DNA of 64,000 nt from WTGA01 sp965231865 (GCA_965231865.1 CBDDOJ010000002.1:372001-436000); one strand, 5' to 3'. Shown: positions 35,369 through 43,981, numbered from the stretch's first letter. Made by a program: numbers and translations. Notes: generated from the sequence alone by a model not told the origin.

Positions 35369-36323
35369 TGTGATGCTTCACCGGGTTGGAGGGCATGTTG
35401 GCGCCGTAGCGCCTGAAAAAATCAGGGGCCAGGATTTCAACGAATCGTTTTGCCTGTGCCGGGATGAATTTTCCGCGACGCAGGACAATTCCGTAGTTTC
35501 GGGCCGGAAAATACTCTTTAACGGGGAGGACGGCCAGGCGGTCGGATTCTTCCAGGCAGACATCGGTTACGATTGAAATCCCCAGGCCCATTTCAACGTA
35601 GCGCTTGATGACCGTCCATCCGCCGGTCTCGAGGATGACCCGGTGTTCGATATTGTGCTGCTGGAAAATGGATTTGACCAGGCCCCAGGTGCTTAAATAG
35701 CGGGGCGGCAGTATCAAATCGTATTCGGCGATGTCCTCCAGGGTCACTTTTCTGCGTTTTGCCAGGGGGTGGTCAGGGGGGGTGATCAGGACCGGGTAAA
35801 AAGTCAGGATCGGATAGTAATTCAGGTCCTCGGGGGTGTCGAACATGGAGCTTACGATAAAATCGACTTCATCCGCCCGCAGCATCGCCAGTCCATCTGC
35901 CCCGGTGACGTTGTGCAACCGGATCTTAACCCCGGGAAACTGCTCTGAATATCGCTTCAGATGTGCAGGCAGCACATTCAGGATGGTGGATTCCCCGGCA
36001 GCGATGTTCAGGTATCCGCTGTTGAGGTCCCCGCACCGCGCCGCAAAGGTATCGCGCAGGGAATCCATCCCTTCCACCATGGGCAGGGCGATATCCAGCA
36101 GGGCCTGTCCATCGGGAGTCAGGTTGATCTTGGGTCCGCGCCGCTCAAACAGCAGGGTGTTCAGTTCCCGCTCCAGTGCCTGGATCTGCAGGGAAACGGA
36201 AGGCTGACTCAGGTAGAGTTGCTCTGCTGCCCGGGAAATGCTGCCGGTTTTTGAGGTGTAGCAGAAAGCCCGGAGTTGCTTGAGCCGGTTTTGCTTGTAG
36301 TACGAAGCCGCTTTGGGTTTCAT
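35355..36323 (-). CDS. LysR-type transcriptional regulator
   Basis: 322 residues. N-terminal winged HTH (LKQLRAFCYTSKTGSISRAAEQLYLSQ, shown in part: SISRAAEQLYLSQPSVS), then a substrate-binding domain with GYLNIAAGESTILNVLPAHL and a C-terminal GLGISIVTDVCL block. Overall it looks CysB/CysB-like in domain layout, but co-inducer and regulon are unknown. It is the first gene of the minus-strand run toward purB and could control it, though LysR genes often regulate divergent targets; the gene upstream (yggX) is on the same strand. Confidence 0.88.
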   Translation of the reverse strand: MKPKAASYYKQNRLKQLRAFCYTSKTGSISRAAEQLYLSQPSVSLQIQALERELNTLLFERRGPKINLTPDGQALLDIALPMVEGMDSLRDTFAARCGDLNSGYLNIAAGESTILNVLPAHLKRYSEQFPGVKIRLHNVTGADGLAMLRADEVDFIVSSMFDTPEDLNYYPILTFYPVLITPPDHPLAKRRKVTLEDIAEYDLILPPRYLSTWGLVKSIFQQHNIEHRVILETGGWTVIKRYVEMGLGISIVTDVCLEESDRLAVLPVKEYFPARNYGIVLRRGKFIPAQAKRFVEILAPDFFRRYGANMPSNPVKHHSEHN

Positions 36324-36382
36324 TCCAGTTGTCCCGAATTGACAGTTATTGCCGGATCGCTCCCGGCAAAACCACCACAGGG

Positions 36383-36652
36383 TTATTGCTCCTCTTTCCA
36401 GGCATCAGGAAGGACGATACCAGCTCCAAAAAGATAGGCTTCCATCTGGCTCCCCAGGTACTGCTTGTGTTCTGCATTCAGGGGATTCAGTTTGTATTCG
36501 TTGATCAAAATCGTCTGTTGCCGCAGCCAGTCCTGCCACGCTTCTTTTGAGATTTCGTCAAAGATCCTCTGTCCCAGGTCTCCGGGCCAGATGGGATGGT
36601 CCATCCCTTCCAGCTCCCTGCCCAGTTTTGCACACTGCACCATGCGGGTCAT
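36383..36652 (-). CDS. yggX: Probable Fe(2+)-trafficking protein YggX
   Basis: 89 residues, the normal size. Begins with M-V-Q-C-A-K-L-G-R-E-L-E-G and contains ISKEAWQDWLRQQTILINEY, the YggX signature including the conserved Cys near the start. Protects iron-sulfur clusters from oxidative damage. Follows mutY by 12 bases, the conserved mutY-yggX operon. Confidence 0.95.
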   Translation of the reverse strand: MTRMVQCAKLGRELEGMDHPIWPGDLGQRIFDEISKEAWQDWLRQQTILINEYKLNPLNAEHKQYLGSQMEAYLFGAGIVLPDAWKEEQ

Positions 36653-36664
36653 CAGCGGTCTCGT

Positions 36665-37732
36665 CTATAGTACTTGCTTAAAAATTTTCTTCATGGCTGC
36701 GGGAAGGGCAACCGGGTTTTCTGATTGCGGGTTGTACCAGAGAACCCGGCGGTTGTCCATGGTCATCACGGTGGTATCTGCAACTTCGCACACAATCGGC
36801 AGGATCTCCATCTGAAAGTGCGTCAATTCATGGCGAACGCGATGCATTTCCTGGCCGCCGGCCACCCGCACCCCCCATTTTGCGTGGCACCAGGTTCCAT
36901 ACTCCTCGACTTCCGGGGGAATTTCAGGCAAGGCCCACAGGCTGCCCCAGATGCCTCGGGGAGGGCGTTTGGTGAGCAGGATTTTTGATTCCCGGTTTCG
37001 CAGAACCAGCATGCGCAGGACCCGCTTGGGTTTCCGGGGTTTTGCCCTGCGCTGGGGATACGCTTCCGGGTCGCCCTGTGCAAGGGCGGCGCACGACGGT
37101 TTCAGGGGGCAGGCTGTACAGGCGGGGCGATGGCGGGTGCAAAGCATGGCTCCCAGGTCCATGATGGCCTGGGTATAGGCCGCGACATGGGTCCGGGGGG
37201 TCAGCCGGTCGGCCTTTTCCCATAACCGTTTTTCCACGGCCCGGTCCCCGGGGTATCCCGGGATGGCGAAACAGCGGGCCAGTACGCGCTTGACATTCCC
37301 ATCCAGTATGGGATGCCGCTGGTTCCGGGAAAAGGCCAGAATCGCCCCCGCAGTGGAACGGCCGATCCCGGGCAATGCCAGGACCTCCTCAAACCTGTGC
37401 GGAAAAACCCGGCCGTGTTCATCCCGGATGATCCGGGCGGCCCGGTGCAGGTTCCGGGCCCGGGCATAATAGCCCAGTCCGGCCCAGCAGGTCATGACTT
37501 CTTCCAGGGGCGCATCCGCCAGGGACCGGAGGGTGGGAAACCGGGCCATGAACTTTTCATAGTACGGAATAACCGTCTCCACCCGGGTCTGCTGGAGCAT
37601 GATTTCGGATACCCAGATCCGGTAGGGATCCGGGTCGATTTGCCATGGCAGGGATTTTCGGCCGGACATGGCATGCCAGTCCAGCAATCGGCGGGCAAAG
37701 TTTTCCTCTATTTGTCCGTGGCTCCTTACCAT
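36665..37732 (-). CDS. mutY: A/G-specific adenine glycosylase MutY
   Basis: 355 residues. HhH-GPD glycosylase: LPWQIDPDPYRIWVSEIMLQQT, helix-hairpin-helix LPGIGRSTAGAI with the catalytic Asp in ILDGNVKRVLAR, and a [4Fe-4S] cluster motif C-x6-C-x2-C-x5-C (CTRHRPACTACPLKPSC). The C-terminal NUDIX-like domain recognises 8-oxoguanine. Removes A opposite 8-oxoG. Upstream of it lies an insertion sequence from 37945. Confidence 0.95.
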   Translation of the reverse strand: MVRSHGQIEENFARRLLDWHAMSGRKSLPWQIDPDPYRIWVSEIMLQQTRVETVIPYYEKFMARFPTLRSLADAPLEEVMTCWAGLGYYARARNLHRAARIIRDEHGRVFPHRFEEVLALPGIGRSTAGAILAFSRNQRHPILDGNVKRVLARCFAIPGYPGDRAVEKRLWEKADRLTPRTHVAAYTQAIMDLGAMLCTRHRPACTACPLKPSCAALAQGDPEAYPQRRAKPRKPKRVLRMLVLRNRESKILLTKRPPRGIWGSLWALPEIPPEVEEYGTWCHAKWGVRVAGGQEMHRVRHELTHFQMEILPIVCEVADTTVMTMDNRRVLWYNPQSENPVALPAAMKKIFKQVL

Positions 37733-37944
37733 TCAGCCATTATTTTGGCTAGTTTGCTGGATAATTCCCTTTTTTTGAAGGTTTTCGGGAATAATTCAGC
37801 CTTTGTTCAGGGTTATTTGGTAGTTTTCGACAAGTTCCTCAAAATCGGAAACCAAAAAAACTATGAAACAGTTGCTTCCCCCGTGCCAGTCCGAAGTGCA
37901 ACACCCGTTGCTGACCGCGGCCCCGGTTCCTTGGAAGCATAGTT

Positions 37945-39733
37945 AGTGTCTGGCATGAAAACCCCTTGATTTTGCGCGACCGGAGGAGTGAAAGCAATTT
38001 TGCAGGGTCCCTCCGGCGAATTGCGGAGGAGATTTTCGCTCAATGCCGCTTATTTTCGGCGGTTTGAGGCACGATTTGGCGGAATTTTACGCTCCAGGTC
38101 ATAGGAGACCCTCCCCGTCGGTGCGGGGGCAGATCTGACCGGGTGAATAGGGCGTCAGGCAGCCAGGCGGTGTCTGTCACGATGCGTTTTCTCCGATTTC
38201 TGCAACATCCGGCCGAGTTGGTGCAGGTTGGCAGCAACGATGGCCAGCCCGACGGTTCTCTCGAACCCGTCGGCTCCTTTCGCCCGGACTCTGTCAAGTC
38301 CGTGATGCTCCAGGTGATTGATTGCTGACTCCACGGCGGGGTGCTGTTTCCGTGCCCGGGAAAAGTTTTCTTCGGACTCCCGTTCCTGGTCCGCGGCATT
38401 CAGTCGGCCCTTTTTCGGCAAGGCCACCATGTCAAGCAGATTCTCCAGACGCCTGCGATTCTCCGGGCTGTGAAAGCCCCGGTCAAAGCTGCACTCCTGC
38501 AGGTCCGGGTGCATCTCCTGGCAGGACTCAATCAGGGGAACCGCTACATCCACATCCCCGCCTTGCCACATGATCTGATAATCCAGCACAAACTGGTGCT
38601 GGTCCTCGACAATGGCCAGGGGAACTCCGAGTTCCACCGGACGCCCCGCCTTGCCTTTCGATATCCACCGGGTATGCTCCTCGAATACCGAAAAGATTTT
38701 CTCGGAATGCTCAATCACTTCGCCCTGCAACACCCGGCGGTCGATCTGGTCGGTGAATAGGTGGATATGCTTCAGATAATGGCGGATCTTCTCCATCCAG
38801 GCGGTGGATGCCCCGGCTTCCTTCAGGGCAACCAGAGATAACTCCGCTTTCCCGGCCATCTTCCGGCAGATCTTCAGATACTCCGACACCTGATCCGGTC
38901 GCTTCGTCCAAAGCCGGGCTGTGGCGACTCGATTGAACCGCTTGCGCACCTGTTTGGTCAGGTGCCGGTGCTGCCGCCAGCCTTTCACATCATGCAATTC
39001 ACAAGCCTTGCCGGTTTCGCGGATCAGGCAACGAGTGGAATCCAATAGGAGGTTGAAATCAGTCGGGTAGTGGACGTCCGTCTCCACCACGAAACTATCA
39101 CATCGCCCGGCCAACGTTTCTCCAGGCTTTTTTTTTGCGACCGTATGCCCCGTGGAAACCACCAGTCGGTTGACCTCACGCAGCAGTTCCGGAGTCAGCA
39201 GGGCCACATTGTCCACGATCCGGGCCCGGACGTAGTAGGTATTGTCGATGCCGTCCATACCATGACCCAACATCTTGCGTATCGTTCGGTGCTCGTTGGC
39301 CAGATCATGCAGACGGTCGAAATCGCAGTTCAGTCCTTCCTTGAGAATGCCCAATACCAGAATCCGCCACATCTCCATTCCCGGACGCCCAACGGTGCGG
39401 TCGGTATCCGGTCGGATATGGGCTTCGAGCAACTCGAACAGCTCCTTGCGGGTATCCGGGTCGGTATAGATCAGTTGAAGGCCCTTCAACAGGGCCGGAA
39501 TGTCGTCCCGGGACTTTTCGTCGAGGGCGATCTGTTCAATCGGGACGGAACCCAGAGGGGATTGGAGATCGATGACCGTTCTCATGCTGTACAATGCCTC
39601 GAAGATTTGCCGTAAATGGCGGTTTCAGGGGGTTTTCCCTTCGGATTGTACTATATTCGCGAAATCTTCGCCACAAAAAAACGGGTAGTTATTCAAATAA
39701 ATCAATCGTTTATGGGGTTTTCTGACAAGCACT
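37945..39733 (-). mobile_element. ISNCY-type insertion sequence, ends and target duplication visible
   Basis: The left end AGTGTCTGGCATGAAAACCCC (37945-37965) and the inverted right end AGTGCTTGTCAGAAAACCCC (complement of 39714-39733) are imperfect terminal inverted repeats. They are flanked by AGTT at 37941-37944 and 39734-39737, a 4-bp target-site duplication. The element is 1,789 bp and holds a single transposase gene, complete, so it is probably a recent insertion. It landed in the gap upstream of mutY. Confidence 0.85.
38155..39594 (-). CDS. ISNCY-family transposase
   Basis: 479 residues, uninterrupted. Starts MYSMRTVIDLQSPLG; the second Met (M4) is equally plausible. The RDDIPALLKGLQLIY and GRPGMEMWRILVLGILKEGLNCDFDRLHDLANEHRTIR regions (shown in parts) and HGMDGIDNTYYVRARIVDNV are typical of the ISNCY group related to ISLbi1/IS1202. 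A DDE-type core follows with VVETDVHYPTDFNLLLDS and CSFDRGFHSPENRRRL. Complete with matching IS ends. Confidence 0.88.
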   Translation of the reverse strand: MYSMRTVIDLQSPLGSVPIEQIALDEKSRDDIPALLKGLQLIYTDPDTRKELFELLEAHIRPDTDRTVGRPGMEMWRILVLGILKEGLNCDFDRLHDLANEHRTIRKMLGHGMDGIDNTYYVRARIVDNVALLTPELLREVNRLVVSTGHTVAKKKPGETLAGRCDSFVVETDVHYPTDFNLLLDSTRCLIRETGKACELHDVKGWRQHRHLTKQVRKRFNRVATARLWTKRPDQVSEYLKICRKMAGKAELSLVALKEAGASTAWMEKIRHYLKHIHLFTDQIDRRVLQGEVIEHSEKIFSVFEEHTRWISKGKAGRPVELGVPLAIVEDQHQFVLDYQIMWQGGDVDVAVPLIESCQEMHPDLQECSFDRGFHSPENRRRLENLLDMVALPKKGRLNAADQERESEENFSRARKQHPAVESAINHLEHHGLDRVRAKGADGFERTVGLAIVAANLHQLGRMLQKSEKTHRDRHRLAA

Positions 39734-39741
39734 AGTTAACC

Positions 39742-39924
39742 ATGCCGGGCCTTACTAGGTTTCTTCGGGAGGAAGCGGAACTGGTCTATGGGTCGAAGGA
39801 CCGGCCCGACCGGCCCAAGATGCAGGACGATTCGGACGGGTCCGTCGGGTACGTCGATATGCTGATTGCCGCAACCTTCGCGCTTGTTCTCTGGGTGTTG
39901 CCGCTAATCTTTTTCCTGACTTAA
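39742..39924 (+). CDS. Short ORF with a C-terminal membrane segment
   Basis: 60 codons beginning eight bases outside the insertion sequence. A charged N-terminus (MPGLTRFLREEAELVYGSKD) precedes one hydrophobic helix (MLIAATFALVLWVLPLIFFL). No ribosome-binding site is visible because the IS lies just upstream. No family recognised; it may be a real small membrane protein cut off from its promoter, or chance. Confidence 0.35.
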   Translation: MPGLTRFLREEAELVYGSKDRPDRPKMQDDSDGSVGYVDMLIAATFALVLWVLPLIFFLT

Positions 39925-40006
39925 GACGTTGTCGATTTTTAAGTCAGGAATGCCTGTCCCTACCGCAACTGGTCCATCACCTGACGACCGAAGGATTACA
40001 CTTGGG

Positions 40007-40900
40007 TTATGGAATCATTACGTTGTTGTAACACCATTCCCAACTCTTTCCACTTCTTGTACAGTCTAACAAATAGTTGCTTTCCAGTTGAAAACGTTTG
40101 GAGGAGTTAGGAAAGGGCTGGTTCAGCAGGTCAATGCCGGATTCAATTCCATAACTTTGACACCGAGCGAATTTCACAACTCTACCTTCAACCAGTTCTA
40201 GCATCTTGTCGGCATCACAGTGGTCGAACTTGGAATTCACAACCAAGTTTGTGTCTGCATTCTTTTGAAATCCGTATGGACCTCCAGTGTGTGCCACAAA
40301 ATCGCAGTCCCCCAACCTTTTTCGCATCTCCAAAACATATTGAGGACCAAATGATATGCTCAACTGTACATTATATTGCGATTTCTTTGCTCTGACATTG
40401 ATCCACACTCCCTGAGTAGGAGATGGTAACCTCGAATCCTGCAACCTGAAATCAAAAACCCAAGGTATACCTAAACCCCAAGCAGCTCTACTTCCCACAG
40501 CGTCTAGTGTAATTAATGTAGGTTTATACTTTTCAGGAAGCATCTTCGCTATTTGGTATGCTGTATCCCCGCCATAGCTATGTCCGATCAAAATTATAGG
40601 TGCATTGCTTTTCGTGGAACGTCGGTGACTCCGTATGTCTGCAACGCTCCGTTGCACCCACGAAAATTCATCTGTCCACGGGTAATACTTGATTGCCCAG
40701 CCTTCTTGGTTGTACTGTTGACTCCATTGTTCTGCGAGCCACCTCATGGGACCTTTCTTCTGATCTCCAAAGCCTCCATAAAATGCAACAAATGGTTTGC
40801 AGGCCAAGGATGCATTGGGCCAAAGACCAGCGAGTAAAACCACCAAAACCAAAGTCGGCAGCGAGATTATTTTTTCAGCGGGATGATTCCATAATAACAT
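40007..40900 (-). CDS. Exported alpha/beta-hydrolase (lipase-like)
   Basis: 297 residues with a signal peptide near residues 10-33 ending ASLAC. The nucleophile elbow GHSYGGD places the catalytic serine at 108, after PIILI. LDAVGSR and later acidic/histidine residues could complete a triad but cannot be assigned with certainty. Codon use is AT-rich compared with the surrounding housekeeping genes, indicating acquisition. Substrate unknown. Confidence 0.75.
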   Translation of the reverse strand: MLLWNHPAEKIISLPTLVLVVLLAGLWPNASLACKPFVAFYGGFGDQKKGPMRWLAEQWSQQYNQEGWAIKYYPWTDEFSWVQRSVADIRSHRRSTKSNAPIILIGHSYGGDTAYQIAKMLPEKYKPTLITLDAVGSRAAWGLGIPWVFDFRLQDSRLPSPTQGVWINVRAKKSQYNVQLSISFGPQYVLEMRKRLGDCDFVAHTGGPYGFQKNADTNLVVNSKFDHCDADKMLELVEGRVVKFARCQSYGIESGIDLLNQPFPNSSKRFQLESNYLLDCTRSGKSWEWCYNNVMIP

Positions 40901-40940
40901 ATTAATATATGCCCAACCTATTGTATACTGTCAGAGTTGT

Positions 40941-40986
40941 CCAACGGAACATGAGCCTGAGAGCTTAACGTGATTTTCCAACGGAA
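40941..40986. repeat. Paired CCAACGGAA repeats upstream of the integrase-type remnant
   Basis: CCAACGGAAcatGAGCCT starts at 40941 and CCAACGGAAagcGAGCCT at 40978, 37 bases apart. They lie just upstream of a transposase remnant and resemble subterminal transposase-binding repeats. Function inferred. Confidence 0.45.
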
Positions 40987-41024
40987 AGCGAGCCTTAAGG
41001 CGGTAATTTTGGGATCATTGGAGA

Positions 41025-41497
41025 ATGATCTTGACATTAAAACACCCTCATCTACGTACCGTGAAGGAGGTCCGGGCCTTTTTGGACGGAACGACCCCCT
41101 TTGAATTTAAACCCCAATCCCGCGAAGACACCTACCGGTGGATCGGCACGACCCTGGAACAGCTGCGCTACAAGACACTCGGTAAGGCCGACCGCGGCAC
41201 CGTCAAGGCCTTCCTGGAGAAGGTCAGTGGTCTGTCTCGCGCTCAGGTTACCCGCCTGATCAGCCAGCACCGAAAGCACGGGCGGGTCCGGGGTCGCCGG
41301 GGTCCCCCGCGGATGCCTTTCCCCGGCGCTATACCTCCCAGGATATCGGTCTGCTTGCGGAAATGGATACTCTGCATGGCACCCTCTCGGGGCCGGCTAC
41401 CCGGAAGCTGTGTGAACGGGCCTTTGTCCTCTACAAGGACCAATGTTATGAGCGACTGGCGAAGATCTCCAACGGCCATTTGTACAACCATATGTGA
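41025..41497 (+). pseudogene. Integrase-catalytic-type transposase, N-terminal fragment, frameshifted
   Basis: The first frame (MILTLKHPHLRTVKEVRAFL…, then SGLSRAQVTRLISQHRKHGRVRGRRGPP) matches the N-terminus of a family of integrase-core transposases. Near 41310 the reading continues in another frame: FPRRYTSQDIGLLAEMDTLHGTLSGPATRKLC… to ISNGHLYNHM-stop at 41497. The DDE catalytic domain is missing altogether, so it is a decayed remnant. Confidence 0.7.
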
Positions 41498-41646
41498 ATG
41501 TTCACATATCCGCGGAACGCGGCTCAGTTCAACGGGGGCGGACCATCCCATTAAGCTTGGGATTTACTACCGAGGCGAATCCGGCACACTGCCCATCGTC
41601 ACCCCATGTATAATCAATTCTCCATTCCATGGAATTCCTCAACTCT

Positions 41647-41665
41647 TTAGCATAGGATAGTCCTG
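41647..41665. repeat. 19-bp direct repeat bounding the exported-protein cluster, left copy
   Basis: TTAGCATAGGATAGTCCTG; the right copy at 43669-43687 differs at one base. Together they bracket about 2.0 kb containing the three exported-protein genes and the intron-like segment. Confidence 0.7.
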
Positions 41666-41671
41666 GGCTAG

Positions 41672-41727
41672 GGAGTACTTGAAATGAAAAAGACACTTAA
41701 GGAGTACTTGAAATGAAAAATACACTT
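41672..41727 (+). promoter_or_regulatory. Tandemly duplicated start region creating an upstream mini-ORF
   Basis: A 27-bp unit covering GGAG, ATG and the next codons occurs at 41672-41698 and again at 41701-41727 with one mismatch. The first copy's ATG (41684) encodes a 10-residue peptide MKKTLKEYLK whose stop overlaps the ATG of the real gene at 41713 (ATGA). Translation of the exported protein may thus be coupled to the mini-ORF. Confidence 0.7.
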
Positions 41728-41907
41728 GCAGCAATAGTGATATTTACTTCCATGTCATTCGCCAGTAGTACACTAGGTAATACCCCACAAAATGTTTGTT
41801 ATTGGTCGGGACAAATTTACAGTGAAGGATCAATAATATATCCTGATTCAGGAGCAGTCTTAGAGTGCACATGCGCAACTACATGTTGGTGGAAACGCGT
41901 AGAATGA
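41713..41907 (+). CDS. Small exported protein, DUF1496-like
   Basis: 64 residues: signal peptide MKNTLAAIVIFTSMSFASST, then NVCYWSGQIYSEGSIIYPDSG and ECTCATTCWWKRVE. The C-Y-x-x-x-x-x-Y-S-E-G-x-x-I pattern followed by a cysteine pair resembles DUF1496 periplasmic proteins. Its stop overlaps the start of the next gene (ATGA), so the cluster is an operon. Confidence 0.7.
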   Translation: MKNTLAAIVIFTSMSFASSTLGNTPQNVCYWSGQIYSEGSIIYPDSGAVLECTCATTCWWKRVE

Positions 41908-42323
41908 AGGCAGCAAATCTCAATTCAATCATCCTGATTCTATGGTTGCTGGTATTAGGGCTGATTGCGTCTTTACCTGCATTTGGCGATTCGAATCAAG
42001 AGAGTGCAAATAAGTGTGTGCATGCACATAAGCACATCCGAAAAGGGAACTTTTCCCATAAAAGTTATATCGGACACTACGATACGCACTTGAACCACAC
42101 TCTGCATTTAAAAAACGTATGCTCTCGTAAAATCTATTTTTACTACTGTGCTCCTTCCTATTGCGGTCAATTTAATAAGTATTATCAGCATGTAATGACA
42201 GTTTACCCTAACGGTGAATTTAGCATCAGTTGGAGCACGCCTATCAATTTGAAGGTGGGTTCTGGTGGTACAACAGCTAGAATCACATACCGTATGCCCT
42301 CGTATAAGGCTGTCTTTAGGTAA
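41904..42323 (+). CDS. Exported protein of unknown function (cluster gene 2)
   Basis: 139 residues from ATG 41904. A long N-terminal hydrophobic segment (LNSIILILWLLVLGLIASLPAFG) acts as signal peptide. The mature part is His- and Cys-rich (CVHAHKHIRKG, LKNVCSRKIYFYYCAPSYCG) and beta-strand-like. The K-N-x-C-x4-I-x4-YC block recurs in the next gene, so the two are probably distant paralogues. No known family recognised. Confidence 0.7.
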   Translation: MKAANLNSIILILWLLVLGLIASLPAFGDSNQESANKCVHAHKHIRKGNFSHKSYIGHYDTHLNHTLHLKNVCSRKIYFYYCAPSYCGQFNKYYQHVMTVYPNGEFSISWSTPINLKVGSGGTTARITYRMPSYKAVFR

Positions 42324-42370
42324 GAATGGGTGGGCATTAAAACCTTTTTTTGTTCAAAGGAGTAGAAAAA

Positions 42371-43123
42371 TTGAAAGCAATATCCGCAATTTGGGGTTTG
42401 TTATTTCTTGCCCTCTTTATTTTCGATCCATTGTCCTTAGCGATAGCTGATAACTCGCCGGATAGCCTAAAAAATTGCGTTAAAGTTAGTCCTTTTGTAA
42501 CTGGTGTTAAGGCACCAGGGTTCCGTAAAAAGTGGGGTACTGTCTACAAGTTTGGCTGGGAATTTAAAAACCAATGCAAAAATGACGTGGCAGTCAGTTA
42601 CTGTATCGGTGTTCTAGGAACTAAAATTAGGTGGTTGAGTCTGATGGGAAACATTTTTGTTCAATACCAGTATGACGGCAGGACACTATTGTCGGAGTCT
42701 GCACTTTCTTATGCTTCTTGGCTATACTCCGAACCGGAAGAAATGATTATTGGATCTTCAAAAATGGGTTATTTGGTCATATATGAGGACGAATTGCACA
42801 GTGACTATGTTAGCCTAAATTTTAATGATGTCAGAGGGTCTATTGATGGACAAAGTGTTGAATTGATTTACAAAGTTAAATGGAAGGATAGAGTAGAGTC
42901 AACTAAAGCAGTGCCACAGTGGTCGACAACGATTTCTACGTACAAAGGAAAAAACTACATAGAAGGGAAGCAGCCAACAAGAACTTGTAAAGGTGATCTT
43001 CCATATTATTCACATTTTCAATTTGGGTTTGGGCCATTCCGCAACAAAAGTAAAGAACTCCCTAGCGTAGGTGAGCCAGCCTTTGGCACTCCTGACTATT
43101 TGCCATCTGTCAACGCAAAGTAG
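42371..43123 (+). CDS. Exported protein of unknown function (cluster gene 3)
   Basis: 250 residues from a TTG at 42371, seven bases after AAAGGAG; the TTG at 42350 lacks a ribosome-binding site. Signal peptide LKAISAIWGLLFLALFIF…AIA. The domain WEFKNQCKNDVAVSYCIG parallels the LKNVCSRKIYFYYC block of the preceding gene. The rest is rich in aromatic residues and short strands. AT-rich codon use. No family recognised. Confidence 0.7.
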   Translation: MKAISAIWGLLFLALFIFDPLSLAIADNSPDSLKNCVKVSPFVTGVKAPGFRKKWGTVYKFGWEFKNQCKNDVAVSYCIGVLGTKIRWLSLMGNIFVQYQYDGRTLLSESALSYASWLYSEPEEMIIGSSKMGYLVIYEDELHSDYVSLNFNDVRGSIDGQSVELIYKVKWKDRVESTKAVPQWSTTISTYKGKNYIEGKQPTRTCKGDLPYYSHFQFGFGPFRNKSKELPSVGEPAFGTPDYLPSVNAK

Positions 43124-43360
43124 AAATGATACGCCAGGCGAACTGGCAAAAGGTAGGGGGTGAAAGTCCCCTGTGTTGAAGGCGAAACCAGCCATAACAC
43201 TCCGCGAGCCGTGCGTTTGCCCCCGTGAGGGGGCCGATGAAGTAATGGTATGGTCCGCCCCGCCCCACCTTCGGGAAGCGGCATGAAACCCGATGAGAGT
43301 AAGCGCCATGAAATAGTCTACCGATGAATCGGCCCGACGGGGCCTTGGTACCAGCACCGG
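43124..43360 (+). ncRNA. Candidate group II intron fragment (domain I-like)
   Basis: GGCAAAAGGTAGGGGGTGAAAGTCCCC (in parts), GGCGAAACCAGCC, TCCGCGAGCCGTGCGTT and a GCCCCCGTGAGGGGGC hairpin, then GATGAAGTAATGGTATGG, follow one another in the style of bacterial group II intron domain I. No reverse-transcriptase gene and no domain V/VI are visible before 43980, so it would be a 5' fragment. It begins immediately after the stop of the third exported-protein gene. Confidence 0.4.
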
Positions 43361-43365
43361 GTAGT

Positions 43366-43424
43366 CCGTGGATTTGTGGACAAGTCCTGCGGACCAGTCC
43401 GCGTCCCGCCCACAACTCCACAGG
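43366..43424. repeat. Long imperfect hairpin
   Basis: CCGTGGATTTGTGG (43366-43379) pairs imperfectly with CCACAACTCCACAGG (43410-43424), and an inner perfect GCGGAC-CA-GTCCGC (43389-43402) extends the stem. It may be a terminator-like structure without a T-run or an insertion target for an intron. Confidence 0.6.
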
Positions 43425-43532
43425 CTCTACTACTAACTTTTTTATGAACAGCAAAAACCAATTTTTATGATCAATACAAACCCATGTGGCTGGCATGATC
43501 CAGCGATTCCGGATGATTGCCTGATCCGTTCT

Positions 43533-43562
43533 CCAGATAGTGTAAATCCTTCCACTATCTGG
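43533..43562. repeat. Perfect 10-bp inverted repeat in the gap before yejA
   Basis: CCAGATAGTG (43533-43542) and CACTATCTGG (43553-43562) around a 10-base loop. A second palindrome, CCCCCGATCGGGGG, lies at 43697-43710. No gene is credible between 43430 and 43981; the open frames there look like chance. Confidence 0.6.
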
Positions 43563-43668
43563 GTACTATTCAGGCCACTGTAGTTGCGTCGCTATCGCTC
43601 CGATCGGGATGGTAACTGTGAGTGTGCAATCGTTGGTAAATTTCCATGTAATACACACAATATTCGGG

Positions 43669-43687
43669 TTAGCATGGGATAGTCCTG
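43669..43687. repeat. 19-bp direct repeat bounding the exported-protein cluster, right copy
   Basis: TTAGCATGGGATAGTCCTG, 18 of 19 identical to 41647-41665. GC content and codon style return to the chromosomal norm just beyond it. Confidence 0.7.
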
Positions 43688-43981
43688 AAACCCCGTCCCC
43701 CGATCGGGGGCAGGCTGAAACAACGGAGACTTTCCTGGGCTGAAGATGAGCAGCACGACCCACCGCGACCCCCCACTGACCCGGAAGCAACGGCACCCGG
43801 AACGGGTGATGAATCCTGTCGGGGGTCCGGCATGATCGGGGCCATGGAAACCGGTGCACGCCAACCGGGCCCGGGCTGGATCCTGAAGCCATCCGGCAAA
43901 ACGCGATACGGGAGCATTCTCCGGGCAGGGTTCTGCGCTTCCAGGGCACCCATTACTCCGGCATCCCGGGGGTAGGCCGCG

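Noticed and set aside
43366..43424. The long hairpin as an integron attC site
   Set aside because: The R and L box spacing and GTTRRRY core are missing and there is no integrase gene in the window.
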